From positions 2,430,501-2,494,500 of the forward strand of contig NZ_JAPEOR010000002.1 of assembly GCF_026341125.1 (NCBI RefSeq): 64,000 nt of DNA. Direction: 5' to 3'. The stretch comes from Streptomyces sp. NBC_01142. GTDB lineage: Bacteria; Actinomycetota; Actinomycetes; Streptomycetales; Streptomycetaceae. Under the pieces are notes generated by a model that was not told the origin of the DNA, ran no database searches, and was given only the letters and a program-made list of their open reading frames with translations. The translations under genes were made by a program, and so were the position numbers. Of the stretch, positions 1 through 8,905 are shown in pieces; position 1 is the first letter of the stretch; each line of letters opens with the position of its first letter.

Positions 1-640
1 CCGGCTGGACCAGTTCGCTGCCGGTGGAGAGCACCACGACACGCGGTCGGGGCCGTACGCGCACGGTGCCGCGGCCGATCGCGGCGAGCAGGCCGATCTG
101 CGGCGGGCCGAGGACGGTGCCCGCCTCCAGCGCCAGGTCGCCCGCCTGGACGTCGCTGCCGCGGGCGCGCACATGGGCGCGCGCCTCGACCGGGCGGTGG
201 ACGCGCACCTCTCCGCTCGCGCCCTCCGGAGCCTCGCCGGCCGGGCGCATCGTCGTGGCCGCTCCCCCGCCGGTGCCGCCGTCGGTCCACTCGACCGGGA
301 CGACCGCCTCCGCGCCGGGCGGCAGCGGGGCGCCGGTCATGATCCGCGCGGCCTGGCCGGGGCCGACCGTGGGCAGCCCGCCGCTGCCGGCCGCCACGTC
401 GCCGATGACGGTGAGGACCGCGGGGAACTCCTCGGTGGCACCGGCGACATCGGCCGTACGGACCGCGTACCCGTCCATCGAGCTGTTGTCGAAGGGCGGC
501 AGGGCGACCGCGACCGTGACGTCCTCGACCAGCACACAGCCCTGGGCGTCCGGCAGTTGCAGCTCGATGGGGTCGAGCGGGCGGATCGTGCCGAGGATGT
601 CCTCCAGGTGGTCGTCCACCGACCAGATCGTGCTGCTCAC
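1..640 (-). CDS. moeA: Molybdopterin molybdenumtransferase MoeA (N-terminal part, runs off the window)
   Basis: About 213 N-terminal residues are visible. MoeA inserts molybdate into adenylylated molybdopterin in the last step of Moco synthesis, in the cytoplasm. The reading frame contains FDNSSMDGYAVR near residue 50, GPGQAARIMTGAPLPPGAEA near 90 and VVVLSTGSELVQPG at the window edge, which are conserved MoeA segments. The GTG start at 640 follows the galU stop by 4 nt, so the two genes are co-transcribed and probably translationally coupled. The C-terminal half lies outside the window. Confidence in the family is high; the exact start is inferred from spacing and homology. Confidence 0.93.
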   Translation of the reverse strand, partial: MSSTIWSVDDHLEDILGTIRPLDPIELQLPDAQGCVLVEDVTVAVALPPFDNSSMDGYAVRTADVAGATEEFPAVLTVIGDVAAGSGGLPTVGPGQAARIMTGAPLPPGAEAVVPVEWTDGGTGGGAATTMRPAGEAPEGASGEVRVHRPVEARAHVRARGSDVQAGDLALEAGTVLGPPQIGLLAAIGRGTVRVRPRPRVVVLSTGSELVQP

Positions 641-644
641 GGTC

Positions 645-1547
645 CTACATCTCCTCGGTCACATAACTGCGAAGCCAGGTCCGGAACTCCGGGCCCAGGT
701 CTTCACGTTCGCACGCGAGTCTGACAATTGCGCGCAGATAGTCCCCGCGGTCGCCGGTGTCATAGCGGCGGCCCTTGAAGACGACGCCGTGCACCGGGCC
801 GCCGAGCTCCTCGTTGTCGGCGAGCTTCTGGAGCGCGTCGGTCAGCTGGATCTCGTTGCCGCGGCCCGGCTCGGTCTTGCGGAGTATGTCGAAGACCGCG
901 GGGTCCAGGACATAGCGGCCGATGATCGCGAGGTTGCTGGGCGCGTCGGCCGGCTGCGGCTTCTCCACCAGGTCGGTGATCCTGACGACATCGCCGTCGG
1001 CGGTGGGCTCGACGGCCGCGCAGCCGTACAGGTGGATCTGGGCCGGGTCGACCTCCATCAGGGCGATGACGCTGCCGCCCTCCCGCTCCTGGATCTCGAC
1101 CATGCGGGCCAGCAGCGGATCGCGCGGGTCGATCAGGTCGTCGCCGAGGAGGACCGCGAAGGGCTGGTCGCCGACGTGCGGGGCGGCGCACAGCACGGCG
1201 TGCCCGAGGCCGCGGGGGTCGCCCTGGCGCACATAGTGCATGGTGGCGAGGTCGCTCGACTCCTGGACCTTCGCGAGACGTTCGGCGTCGCCCTTGCGGG
1301 TGAGCGCCTCCTCCAGCTCGTAATTGCGGTCGAAGTGGTCCTCGAGCGGGCGCTTGTTGCGGCCCGTGATCATGAGTACGTCGGAGAGGCCGGCCGCGAC
1401 CGCCTCCTCGACGACGTACTGGATCGCAGGCTTGTCGACGACAGGCAGCATCTCTTTGGGAGTGGCTTTCGTGGCCGGCAGGAACCGGGTACCGAGGCCT
1501 GCGGCAGGGATGACAGCCTTGCTGATCCTGGGGTGCGACTGAGTCAT
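645..1547 (-). CDS. galU: UTP--glucose-1-phosphate uridylyltransferase GalU
   Basis: This 300-residue enzyme makes UDP-glucose from UTP and glucose-1-phosphate for cell-wall, glycolipid and trehalose metabolism. The nucleotide-binding motif AAGLGTRFLPATKATPKEML lies near residues 15-35, and LLGDDLI and VEKP mark the sugar-nucleotide site. The frame stays open upstream to 1619, but the ATG at 1547 (MTQSHPRISKAVIP) gives the usual actinobacterial length. It is followed 4 nt later by moeA and is divergent from the cyclo-ligase gene. This neighbourhood is familiar in Streptomyces, and nothing looks damaged. Confidence 0.95.
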   Translation of the reverse strand: MTQSHPRISKAVIPAAGLGTRFLPATKATPKEMLPVVDKPAIQYVVEEAVAAGLSDVLMITGRNKRPLEDHFDRNYELEEALTRKGDAERLAKVQESSDLATMHYVRQGDPRGLGHAVLCAAPHVGDQPFAVLLGDDLIDPRDPLLARMVEIQEREGGSVIALMEVDPAQIHLYGCAAVEPTADGDVVRITDLVEKPQPADAPSNLAIIGRYVLDPAVFDILRKTEPGRGNEIQLTDALQKLADNEELGGPVHGVVFKGRRYDTGDRGDYLRAIVRLACEREDLGPEFRTWLRSYVTEEM

Positions 1548-1641
1548 GCGCAGCACCATATCCGGTATGTATGGGCTGAAGATGAGCCTCCGGTTAACTT
1601 CATGCTCATAAATGCTCATACGAGAGGTTTACGAACGGACA

Positions 1642-2244
1642 ATGAGCGACAACGTGTACCGAAAGAGTGCGGTACGGCATGAACTCCTGGCCGCTCGGAG
1701 TCTCCTGTCTCCTCAGGACGTTACGGACGCCGCCGCGGTTCTCGCCCGTCGGGCCCTGGATCTGCCCGAACTGTCCGAGACGGGCACGGTCGCCGCATAT
1801 GTCTCGGTGGGGCGCGAGCCGGGGACGCGCACGCTGCTCGACGCGCTGCGCGCGCGGGGCGTACGCGTCCTGCTCCCGGTCCTGAAGGCGGACAACGACC
1901 TCGACTGGGGCGTGTACGAGGGCGCGGAGCATCTGGTGCGCGCGGGCCGCGGCCTGCTGGAACCGGACGGGGAACGGCTCGGGGTGCAGGCAGTGCTGGA
2001 GGCCGACGCCGTGCTGCTCCCCGGCCTCGCGGTGGACGGCCGCGGGATGCGGCTCGGCCGCGGCGGGGGTTCGTACGACCGTGTCCTCGCGCGTCTCGCG
2101 GCAGCCGGCGCCGACCCGGCACTGGTGGTGCTGCTGTACGCGAACGAGGTGGTCGCGCGGGTCCCGGAGGAGCCGCACGACCACCCCGTGCACGCGGTGG
2201 TCACACCTGAAGCCGTGAGGCGCTTCACGCGCCCCGGGGAGTGA
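1642..2244 (+). CDS. 5-formyltetrahydrofolate cyclo-ligase
   Basis: About 200 residues. The enzyme converts 5-formyl-THF to 5,10-methenyl-THF using ATP and so recycles the folate storage form. The signature GRGMRLGRGGGSYDRVLARL near residues 140-158 corresponds to the family G-x-RLGxGGGYYD motif. VSVGREPGTRTLLDALRARG and LPVLKADNDLDWGVY match the substrate and nucleotide region. A start at 1612 (MLIREVYERT) is in frame. I chose the ATG at 1642 because MSDNVYRKSAVRHELLAARS begins like the family, with GAGAGG upstream at 1622-1627. It is divergent from galU. Confidence 0.92.
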   Translation: MSDNVYRKSAVRHELLAARSLLSPQDVTDAAAVLARRALDLPELSETGTVAAYVSVGREPGTRTLLDALRARGVRVLLPVLKADNDLDWGVYEGAEHLVRAGRGLLEPDGERLGVQAVLEADAVLLPGLAVDGRGMRLGRGGGSYDRVLARLAAAGADPALVVLLYANEVVARVPEEPHDHPVHAVVTPEAVRRFTRPGE

Positions 2245-2262
2245 ACCCCGGGGCAGTGAGCC

Positions 2263-5073
2263 TCAGGGAGTGAGCTTGAGAGTGTCGACGGTCTTCCCTG
2301 TCACGGCCTGCTCGCTGTAGGCCCAGTCGAGGAGTTCACCGTCGACCCACTTGTCCGTCTGATCGGTGTAGTGCGCGTTGTACGCGTGCCCGGACGCACC
2401 GGTCAGGTTGATCCACCGGGACTTGTCCCAGTCGCCGACATTGACGACCATCCGCATCGACGGCACCCAGATCACGTCGTAGCCGCTCGCCGCGTTCCAG
2501 CCGGAGGCATTGACCGCGGCCTCGCCGCCGCCCAGGTTCCACGGCCCGCGGTTGAGTACGAACTGCAGGAAGCCGGGCCCCTCGGTACCGAGGGTCTGGT
2601 TCTTCAGCGTCAGCTGGTGCAGCCGGCCCCAGCTCCAGCTGGAGGCGTCCTTGCCGAGCTTGGCCGTCAGCTCCCAGCGCGCGTCCTCCATGGCCCGCCC
2701 GAGCAGCTCGTCACGGGTGTCGGTGGCGGAGTCCGTACGGGTCTGCGGAGACTGCCACCAGTTGTTGTTCTCGTCCTTGAGGAGCCCGCGCACCACCTCG
2801 AACCAGCGGTCGCTGCCGTCCGGCTGCGCCGTCTCGGAGTCGCGCTCGCCGCACTCCCGTACCCGCTCGTTGAGATCGTCGTCCGGGGCCGAGCTGTCGG
2901 CCGGGCGCACGCTGAGGCACTCGCCCTCGATCCGGAGCTCCTTGGGGAGCTTGTTGCCGAAGGCCAGCTTGAGGACATTGCGCCAGACCCCGTTGAAGTA
3001 CGCGGCGGCGCCGGAGTCGGGCCCCTGGGTGTAGTCCCAGCCCTCCAGCAGCTTCTGCGCCTCGCGGACGTACGGGTCGGAGATGTCGATCTTCAGCAGA
3101 TACGGCGTCAGCAGCTTGGCGATCTCGCTGCTGTTGTCCATCTGCATGGTGCGCATGTCTTCGGTCGAGATCTTGCCGCCGCCCTGGATCTTCGACTCGA
3201 TGAGGTCGTTGATCCGCTGGCTGCGGGCACCGTAGCCGTAGTCCTCGGTGAGCAGGTACGGGTACTTCTTTGCATCTATCACCGACTGGTTGGCGGTGAC
3301 GATGTAGCCGCGGTCCGGGTTCTCCTCGTACGGCAGCTCGTCGAAGGGGATGTAGCCCTTCCACTTGTACGCCGGGTCCCAGCCGGGAGCGGGCGTCCTG
3401 CCGTCGCCCTCCGCGCGGACCGGGATCTTCCCGGGCGCCTGGTAGCCGATATTGCCCTTGGCGTCGGCGTAGACGAGGTTCTGCGAGGGAACCTCGAACT
3501 TCGACGCCGCCTTGCGGAACTGCTGGAAGTCCTTGGCCCGGTTGAGCTCGAAGACCGCGTCCATGGAGTTGCCCGGCTGCAGTGCGGTCCACTGCAGCGC
3601 GACGGCGTATCCGGCGCCCCGGTCCGGAGCGGAGTTGGAGACGGGAGCCTTCTGGCCGACGGTCTCCAGCTCGGTACTGCGGTCGGAGACCAGCGGGCCG
3701 TGGCCGGTGGAGCGGACCCTGATCGTCTTGGAGCTGCCGCCCGCGACCTTGATGACCTCTGTGCGAGTGGTCAGCCGCTTCTCCTCGTTGCCCACCTGGT
3801 AGCGGTCGCCGCTGAGCTTCTCCAGGTAGAGGTCGGTGACATCCGCGCCGAGGTTGGTGAAGCCCCAGGCGATCTCCTGGTTGTGACCGACGATCACGCC
3901 CGGTGTGCCGGAGAAGGTGTAGCCGGCAACGTCGTGCCGGCAGGCGGCCGTGGCCTTACGGCAGTGCAGGCCCATCTGGTACCAGAGGGAAGGCAGCTGC
4001 GGCGCGAGGTGCGGGTCGTTGGCCAGCATCGGCTTGTTGGTCGTCGTGTACTTGCCCGAGACGACCCATGAGTTCGAGCCGATGCCGCTGCCGCTCGGGC
4101 CGAGCAGCGCCGGGATGGTGTCGAGGGTCTCCGAGAGCGCCGAGAGCTGGGAGTTGAGGCCCTGGGTGGCACCGGCGGCGCTGTTCGCGCCGCTGCCCGT
4201 ACCGGTACCAGTGCCGGTACCCGTTCCCGTTCCGGTACCAGTGCCAGCACCAGTACCGGTCCCGCCGCCGGACCCACTGCCCGTCCCGCCGGACGGCTTG
4301 GCGTCCGGGTCGAACTTCCCGGTGACGGGGTCGAGGCCGCCGCCGCCGACGATCGGCTTGTTCCTGTCGTACGGATACGACGGGTACAGCTCCTTGATCT
4401 GCTGCTCGCTGAGCCTGCTGGTCAGCAGCGAGCGGTCGATCTCATCCTGCATATTGCCGCGCAGGTCCCAGGCCATCGCCTTGAGCCAGGCCACCGAATC
4501 GACCGGCGTCCACGGCTCGGGCTTGTAGTCGTTGGTGAACTCCAGGGCCGCGTACTCGACGGAAAGGTCCTTGCCCTCGCGCCCCTTGAGGTAGGCGTTG
4601 ACACCGTCCGCGTACACCTGGAGGTACTTCTTCGTCGCGGGCGAGAGCTTGGTGTCGTACTCCTGCTGCGCCACCTTGCGCCAGCCGAGGGTCCGCAGGA
4701 AGGCATCCGTCTCGACCTGTCCGGATCCGAACATCTCGGAGAGGCGGCCTGCCGTCATATGGCGGCGGACGTCCATCTCCCAGAAGCGGTCCTGCGCCTG
4801 GACGAAGCCCTGGGCGCGGAAGAGGTCTTCGTCGCTGTCCGCGTAGATCTGCGGGATACCGAAGTCGTCGCGCTTGACCTCGACCTGGCCTTTGAGGCCG
4901 TCGAGCTTGAGGGTCCCGGTGGTCTGCGGGAACGAGGCGCGCACGGTACTGATGCTCCAGTACGTCCCATATCCGACACCTGCGACAAGCGCCAGCACCA
5001 GGACGATCACGAGCAGGCGGGCGCGTCGCCCCTTCTTCTTCTTGGGGGAAGAGGCGGTTGTGTTGGCGGGCAT
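2263..5073 (-). CDS. Penicillin acylase family Ntn-hydrolase, membrane-anchored
   Basis: 936 residues. An uncleaved signal or anchor segment lies near residues 18-41, followed by an S45-type penicillin/acyl-homoserine-lactone acylase fold. VKRDDFGIPQIYA and QGFVQAQDRFWEMD (residues 66-105) are alpha-chain motifs. GSNSWVVSG contains the likely autocatalytic Ser333, followed by ANDPHL. The precursor should cleave itself before Ser333. Just upstream, residues about 262-300 are a Gly-Thr repeat linker, coded by a GTACCG-rich repeat at 4195-4262. The true substrate is unknown; amide or lactone hydrolysis outside the membrane is inferred from the family. The ATG at 5073 has AAGGA upstream. The gene is divergent from the antiporter. 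Confidence 0.92.
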   Translation of the reverse strand: MPANTTASSPKKKKGRRARLLVIVLVLALVAGVGYGTYWSISTVRASFPQTTGTLKLDGLKGQVEVKRDDFGIPQIYADSDEDLFRAQGFVQAQDRFWEMDVRRHMTAGRLSEMFGSGQVETDAFLRTLGWRKVAQQEYDTKLSPATKKYLQVYADGVNAYLKGREGKDLSVEYAALEFTNDYKPEPWTPVDSVAWLKAMAWDLRGNMQDEIDRSLLTSRLSEQQIKELYPSYPYDRNKPIVGGGGLDPVTGKFDPDAKPSGGTGSGSGGGTGTGAGTGTGTGTGTGTGTGTGSGANSAAGATQGLNSQLSALSETLDTIPALLGPSGSGIGSNSWVVSGKYTTTNKPMLANDPHLAPQLPSLWYQMGLHCRKATAACRHDVAGYTFSGTPGVIVGHNQEIAWGFTNLGADVTDLYLEKLSGDRYQVGNEEKRLTTRTEVIKVAGGSSKTIRVRSTGHGPLVSDRSTELETVGQKAPVSNSAPDRGAGYAVALQWTALQPGNSMDAVFELNRAKDFQQFRKAASKFEVPSQNLVYADAKGNIGYQAPGKIPVRAEGDGRTPAPGWDPAYKWKGYIPFDELPYEENPDRGYIVTANQSVIDAKKYPYLLTEDYGYGARSQRINDLIESKIQGGGKISTEDMRTMQMDNSSEIAKLLTPYLLKIDISDPYVREAQKLLEGWDYTQGPDSGAAAYFNGVWRNVLKLAFGNKLPKELRIEGECLSVRPADSSAPDDDLNERVRECGERDSETAQPDGSDRWFEVVRGLLKDENNNWWQSPQTRTDSATDTRDELLGRAMEDARWELTAKLGKDASSWSWGRLHQLTLKNQTLGTEGPGFLQFVLNRGPWNLGGGEAAVNASGWNAASGYDVIWVPSMRMVVNVGDWDKSRWINLTGASGHAYNAHYTDQTDKWVDGELLDWAYSEQAVTGKTVDTLKLTP

Positions 5074-5303
5074 CGCTGTCCTTCGAGGGGCAGGGTGGTC
5101 CTGGAGTGCTGGAGCAACTGTAGGCGCAGCACTTGACCCGCCCGGACGCGGTGTCCGTAACGCGGCACCCGCAGCACCATCCGCACACCATTCGCACAGA
5201 CGATCGATCGCATCAAGAAGACGTTAAAGATTAGGTAAGGTAACGAAGTGTCGCCCGCCGGAGGAACGATCCGGAACGCAGGCGCGAGGGGAAGGATCGG
5301 CCA

Positions 5304-6815
5304 CTGACTGTCCACCAGCTCAACGAACTCCTGCTCATCTGCTCGCTCGTTCTGCTCATCGCCGTCGCGGCGGTGCGCATCTCGTCCCGCAGTGGGCTCC
5401 CCAGCCTGCTGCTGTATCTCGGGATCGGGGTCGCCATCGGACAGGACGGCATTTTCGACGTCCGGTTCGACGACGCCGAACTGACGCAGGTGATCGGTTA
5501 TGCCGCACTTGTGGTGATCCTGGCCGAGGGCGGCCTGGGCACCAAGTGGAAGGAGATCAAACCCGCGTTGCCGGCGGCCGCCGCACTGTCGACGGTCGGC
5601 GTCGCGGTGAGCGTGGGCATCACGGCCAGTGCGGCCCACTATCTGGTGGGGCTGGAGTGGCAGCAGGCACTGATCATCGGCGCGGTGGTGTCCTCGACGG
5701 ACGCCGCGGCCGTCTTCTCCGTACTGCGCAAGGTGCCGCTGCCGTCCCGGGTGACCGGCGCGCTGGAGGCCGAGTCGGGCTTCAACGACGCCCCTGTGGT
5801 GATCCTGGTGGTGGCCTTCTCGTCGGCCGGTCCGGTCGACGAGTGGTATCTGCTGATCGGGAAAATCGCGCTGGAGCTGGCGATCGGCGCCGTCATCGGA
5901 CTGGCGACGGGCTGGCTGGGCGCGTTCGGGCTGCGGCATGTGGCACTGCCCGCATCGGGCCTGTATCCGATCGCGGTGATGGCGATCACGGTGGTCGCGT
6001 ACGCCGCGGGCGCCATGGCGCACGGCAGTGGCTTCCTCGCCGTCTATCTCGCCTCCATGGTGCTCGGGAACTCCAAGCTCCCGCACGCACCGGCGAACCG
6101 CGGATTCGCCGAGGGCCTCGGCTGGATCGCTCAGATCGGCATGTTCGTCCTGCTCGGTCTGCTGGTGACTCCGCACGAACTGATCAGCGACTTCTGGCCC
6201 GCGGTGGTCGTGGGTCTGGTGCTGACCATGGTGGCGCGGCCACTGAGCGTCTTCGTCAGCCTGCTGCCCTTCCGCATCCCGTGGCAGGAGCAGGTACTGA
6301 TGTCGTGGGCGGGGCTACGCGGCGCCGTGCCCATTATTTTCGCCACCATCCCAATGGTCTCGGGCGTCGAGGACAACAACCGGATCTTCAACATCGTTTT
6401 TGTCCTGGTCGTCGTCTACACCCTGGTGCAGGGCCCGACCCTGCCCTGGCTGGCAAGGGCGCTGCGACTGGGCGGCCCCTCCGACGCCGCCGACCTGGGG
6501 ATCGAATCGGCGCCGCTGGAGCGGCTGCGCGGGCATCTGCTGTCGGTGGAGATTCCCGACGGCTCGAAACTGCACGGCGTGGAGGTCACGGAGCTGCGAC
6601 TGCCGCCGGGTTCCGCGGTCACCCTTGTCGTACGGGACAAGAAGAGCTTCGTGCCGTTGCCCACGACCGTGCTCCGGCGGGGTGACGAGCTGCTGGTGGT
6701 GGCGACCGACCCGGTGCGGGACGCCGCGGAGCGGCGGCTGCGGGCGGTCGGCCAGGGTGGAAAGCTGGCAGATTGGCTGGGAACGGGGCGAAACGATAGG
6801 GAAACGCCCGGTTAA
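5304..6815 (+). CDS. CPA1-type potassium/sodium-proton antiporter with C-terminal TrkA-C domain
   Basis: About 503 residues if begun at CTG 5304. The protein has about 12 membrane segments with the antiporter motifs VVSSTDAAAVFSVL and EAESGFNDAPVVIL (the ND ion site), then a cytoplasmic TrkA-C/RCK-C-like domain (about residues 405-480). It resembles E. coli NhaP2/CvrA. The first GTG in frame is 5373, but starting there removes most of the first membrane helix (NELLLICSLVLLIAVAA). The CTG at 5304 has a strong GGGGAAGGA ribosome site 7 nt upstream. A short open frame from GTG 5248 ends at TGA 5305-5307, overlapping the CTG. Family assignment is firm; the start is inferred. Confidence 0.88.
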   Translation: MTVHQLNELLLICSLVLLIAVAAVRISSRSGLPSLLLYLGIGVAIGQDGIFDVRFDDAELTQVIGYAALVVILAEGGLGTKWKEIKPALPAAAALSTVGVAVSVGITASAAHYLVGLEWQQALIIGAVVSSTDAAAVFSVLRKVPLPSRVTGALEAESGFNDAPVVILVVAFSSAGPVDEWYLLIGKIALELAIGAVIGLATGWLGAFGLRHVALPASGLYPIAVMAITVVAYAAGAMAHGSGFLAVYLASMVLGNSKLPHAPANRGFAEGLGWIAQIGMFVLLGLLVTPHELISDFWPAVVVGLVLTMVARPLSVFVSLLPFRIPWQEQVLMSWAGLRGAVPIIFATIPMVSGVEDNNRIFNIVFVLVVVYTLVQGPTLPWLARALRLGGPSDAADLGIESAPLERLRGHLLSVEIPDGSKLHGVEVTELRLPPGSAVTLVVRDKKSFVPLPTTVLRRGDELLVVATDPVRDAAERRLRAVGQGGKLADWLGTGRNDRETPG

Positions 6816-6902
6816 TCGCAGGCGTACCCCTGGGTATGTGGGCTATTTCCCAGGCGCAAGTGCAAATATTCCCTGTAGCATGAAGGCACACTGATCGACC
6901 AA

Positions 6903-6919
6903 CTCTGCCTGACGCAGAG
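6903..6919. terminator. Small stem-loop after the antiporter gene
   Basis: CTCTGC (6903-6908), loop CTGAC, GCAGAG (6914-6919): a 6-bp perfect stem in the 265-bp gap between the antiporter and the MFS gene. No T-run follows. The rest of the gap holds nothing I recognise. Confidence 0.3.
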
Positions 6920-7081
6920 CTGGCGCGACCGTATGGCGGCCGCGGCGTCCCTCTGAAGTGGGCCCCGGTATCTACCGCAGTTCAGCGCAAGAGGACAGCT
7001 CTCGGCGGCTCCGGTGCGTCTCGTATCACGAGTACGACGCGTACAGAGGGAGCGCTACCAGGCGGCAGAAAGGCACGGACC

Positions 7082-8350
7082 GTGGCATCCACGGTCACTA
7101 CCGGCAAGCGTCCTGGATACGGACAGCTCCTGCGCACACCCGGCGCCTGGACCTTCCTGCTCCCGGGCTTCGCCGCCCGCCAGCCCTTCGCGATGCTGAC
7201 CATCGGCATCGTCCTGCTGGTACAGCACACCACCGGTTCCTACGGAAGCGCCGGCGCCGTCGCCGCCTTCACCGGTGTCTCCATGGCACTCTTCGCTCCG
7301 CAGAGCGGCAAGCTCGCCGACCGCTTCGGACAGCGCGCCGTTCTGGTGCCCGGCGTACTGGTGCACACCGCTTCCGTGTCCGCGCTGACGGCGCTCGCGC
7401 TGGCGGGGGCTCCCTTGTGGGCACTGTTCGCCGCAGCCGTGCCGACGGGCGCCTCCGTACCGCAGGTCGGTCCGATGGTGCGTGCACGCTGGGCCGCCAA
7501 GCTGGAGGGCTCGCCGCTGATGTCGACCGCGGCGGCCTTCGAGTCCGTCACGGACGAGTTCACCTTCGTCGTCGGTCCGGTCCTCGCGACCGCACTGTGC
7601 ACCGGAGTGCACCCGGCGGCCGGACTGATCGCGGAGGCCACACTGACACTGGCCGGCGGTCTGTTCTTCGCGGCCCAGCGCTCCACGCAGCCCGCGGTAC
7701 GCCCCGCGGCGACGGCCGCACAGCCGCACACGTCCGCGCTGTCCATTCCCGGAGTCCGGGTGCTGGCGGTCGCCTTCCTCGGCATCGGGGCGGTCTTCGG
7801 TGGCATGCAGGTCTCGCTGACCGCCTTCTCCGAGGAGATCGGCAACCCGGGCGCCAACGGCCTGCTGTACGGAGTCTTCGCGGCCGGCAACATGCTGGCC
7901 GGTATCGCGTGCGGCGCGATCGCCTGGAAGAGCGGACCGCGGCGACGGCTGATCCTCGGCTACACCGGGCTGACGCTGGCCGCCTCCACCCTGTGGGCAG
8001 TGCACTCCGTGCCGCTGCTCGCCGGGCTCGGACTGCTCGTCGGCCTCTGCATCGCACCCGCCCTGATCACCGGCTACACGCTGGTCGAGTCGCTGGTGCC
8101 GGCTTCGGCCCGTACCGAGGCCTTCACCTGGCTGACCGGCGCGGTGGCGCTCGGCCAGGCGGCGGCTGTGACGGTGGCCGGCCGACTGGCCGACGCGAAC
8201 GGCGCAAGCGCCGGATTCGTGGTGCCTTTGGTGGGCACCGCACTGGCGCTGGCGACGCTGCTGGCACTGCGTTCGCGGCTGTCGCCGAAGGCTCCGGGAC
8301 GGATCGCGGCACGTGGGATGGGTCACCGCGTGCCGGTGACGGTGGACTGA
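7082..8350 (+). CDS. MFS transporter (12-TM permease)
   Basis: 422 residues with about 12 hydrophobic segments typical of the major facilitator superfamily. The MFS loop 2-3 motif appears as SGKLADRFGQRAVL near residue 75. The internal repeat of two six-helix bundles is joined by a hydrophilic stretch of about 30 residues near residue 200 (AVRPAATAAQPHTS). The GTG start follows GGCAGAAAGG. No drug-specific motif lets me name a substrate. It stands alone between the antiporter and the zinc-ribbon gene, with no adjacent regulator. Confidence 0.85.
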   Translation: MASTVTTGKRPGYGQLLRTPGAWTFLLPGFAARQPFAMLTIGIVLLVQHTTGSYGSAGAVAAFTGVSMALFAPQSGKLADRFGQRAVLVPGVLVHTASVSALTALALAGAPLWALFAAAVPTGASVPQVGPMVRARWAAKLEGSPLMSTAAAFESVTDEFTFVVGPVLATALCTGVHPAAGLIAEATLTLAGGLFFAAQRSTQPAVRPAATAAQPHTSALSIPGVRVLAVAFLGIGAVFGGMQVSLTAFSEEIGNPGANGLLYGVFAAGNMLAGIACGAIAWKSGPRRRLILGYTGLTLAASTLWAVHSVPLLAGLGLLVGLCIAPALITGYTLVESLVPASARTEAFTWLTGAVALGQAAAVTVAGRLADANGASAGFVVPLVGTALALATLLALRSRLSPKAPGRIAARGMGHRVPVTVD

Positions 8351-8418
8351 TCCAGCGGAATACGTCACTATGGATCGTCGTTAGCACTCATTGAGTGAGA
8401 GTGCCAGGAGGAAGACAA

Positions 8419-8784
8419 GTGCCGACCTACCAATACCAGTGCACCGAATGCGGCGAGGGCCTCGAGGCGGTGCAGAAGTTCACCGATGATGCCCTGACCG
8501 TGTGCCCCGGCTGTGATGGACGCCTGAAGAAGGTGTTCTCGGCGGTCGGCATTGTCTTCAAGGGATCCGGCTTCTACCGGAACGACAGCCGTGGTGCGTC
8601 GTCCAGCAGCTCGCCTTCGTCGTCGACGTCCTCGTCCTCGTCGTCCAACGGCGGGAACGGGAACGGGAGCGCGAAGTCGTCGGACTCGAAGCCTGCGGCT
8701 TCCTCGTCCTCGTCGTCTTCGGGCTCGTCGTCGTCGGGCTCCGGCTCCTCGTCGAGCTCGTCGAGCTCAAGCTCCGCCGCCTGA
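8419..8784 (+). CDS. FmdB/CxxC family zinc-ribbon protein with poly-Ser tail
   Basis: 121 residues. The N-terminal 45 residues form the FmdB regulatory-protein zinc ribbon: YQCTECGEGLE, then VCPGCDGRLKKVFS, giving two CxxC pairs. Residues about 58-121 are almost entirely Ser with some Gly, Asn and Ala, so they are disordered. The GTG start at 8419 has AGGAGGAAGA immediately upstream, which rules out the longer in-frame start at 8395. The function of these small proteins is not established. The gene sits in front of the methylthioadenosine phosphorylase but is separated from it by a perfect hairpin. Confidence 0.88.
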   Translation: MPTYQYQCTECGEGLEAVQKFTDDALTVCPGCDGRLKKVFSAVGIVFKGSGFYRNDSRGASSSSSPSSSTSSSSSSNGGNGNGSAKSSDSKPAASSSSSSSGSSSSGSGSSSSSSSSSSAA

Positions 8785-8816
8785 GCCGACCGAGCCGCCT
8801 GACCTGAGGCTTGTTT

Positions 8817-8853
8817 CCAGGGACCCCGCCGTTGTGTACGGCGGGGTCCCTGG
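8817..8853. terminator. Perfect 14-bp stem-loop between fmdB-like gene and MTA phosphorylase
   Basis: CCAGGGACCCCGCC (8817-8830), 9-nt loop, GGCGGGGTCCCTGG (8840-8853). The right half of the hairpin, GTTGTGTACGG.GGGTCCCTGG, is then repeated directly at about 8855-8875, so the stem has been partly duplicated. It is probably a factor-independent terminator without a U-run, as is usual in Streptomyces. Confidence 0.75.
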
Positions 8854-8905
8854 CGTTGTGTACGGGGGGTCCCTGGCGTTTTCGCGCCCGGCTACTGTGA
8901 TCGCC

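Noticed and set aside
24..1682. A 552-codon plus-strand frame opposite moeA and galU
   Set aside because: Antisense artefact of high GC; the minus-strand products have conserved motifs throughout.
5221..5245. TTAGGTAAGGTAAC resembling half of an iron-regulator (DmdR/DtxR) box
   Set aside because: Only one arm is present and the downstream antiporter has no known iron link.
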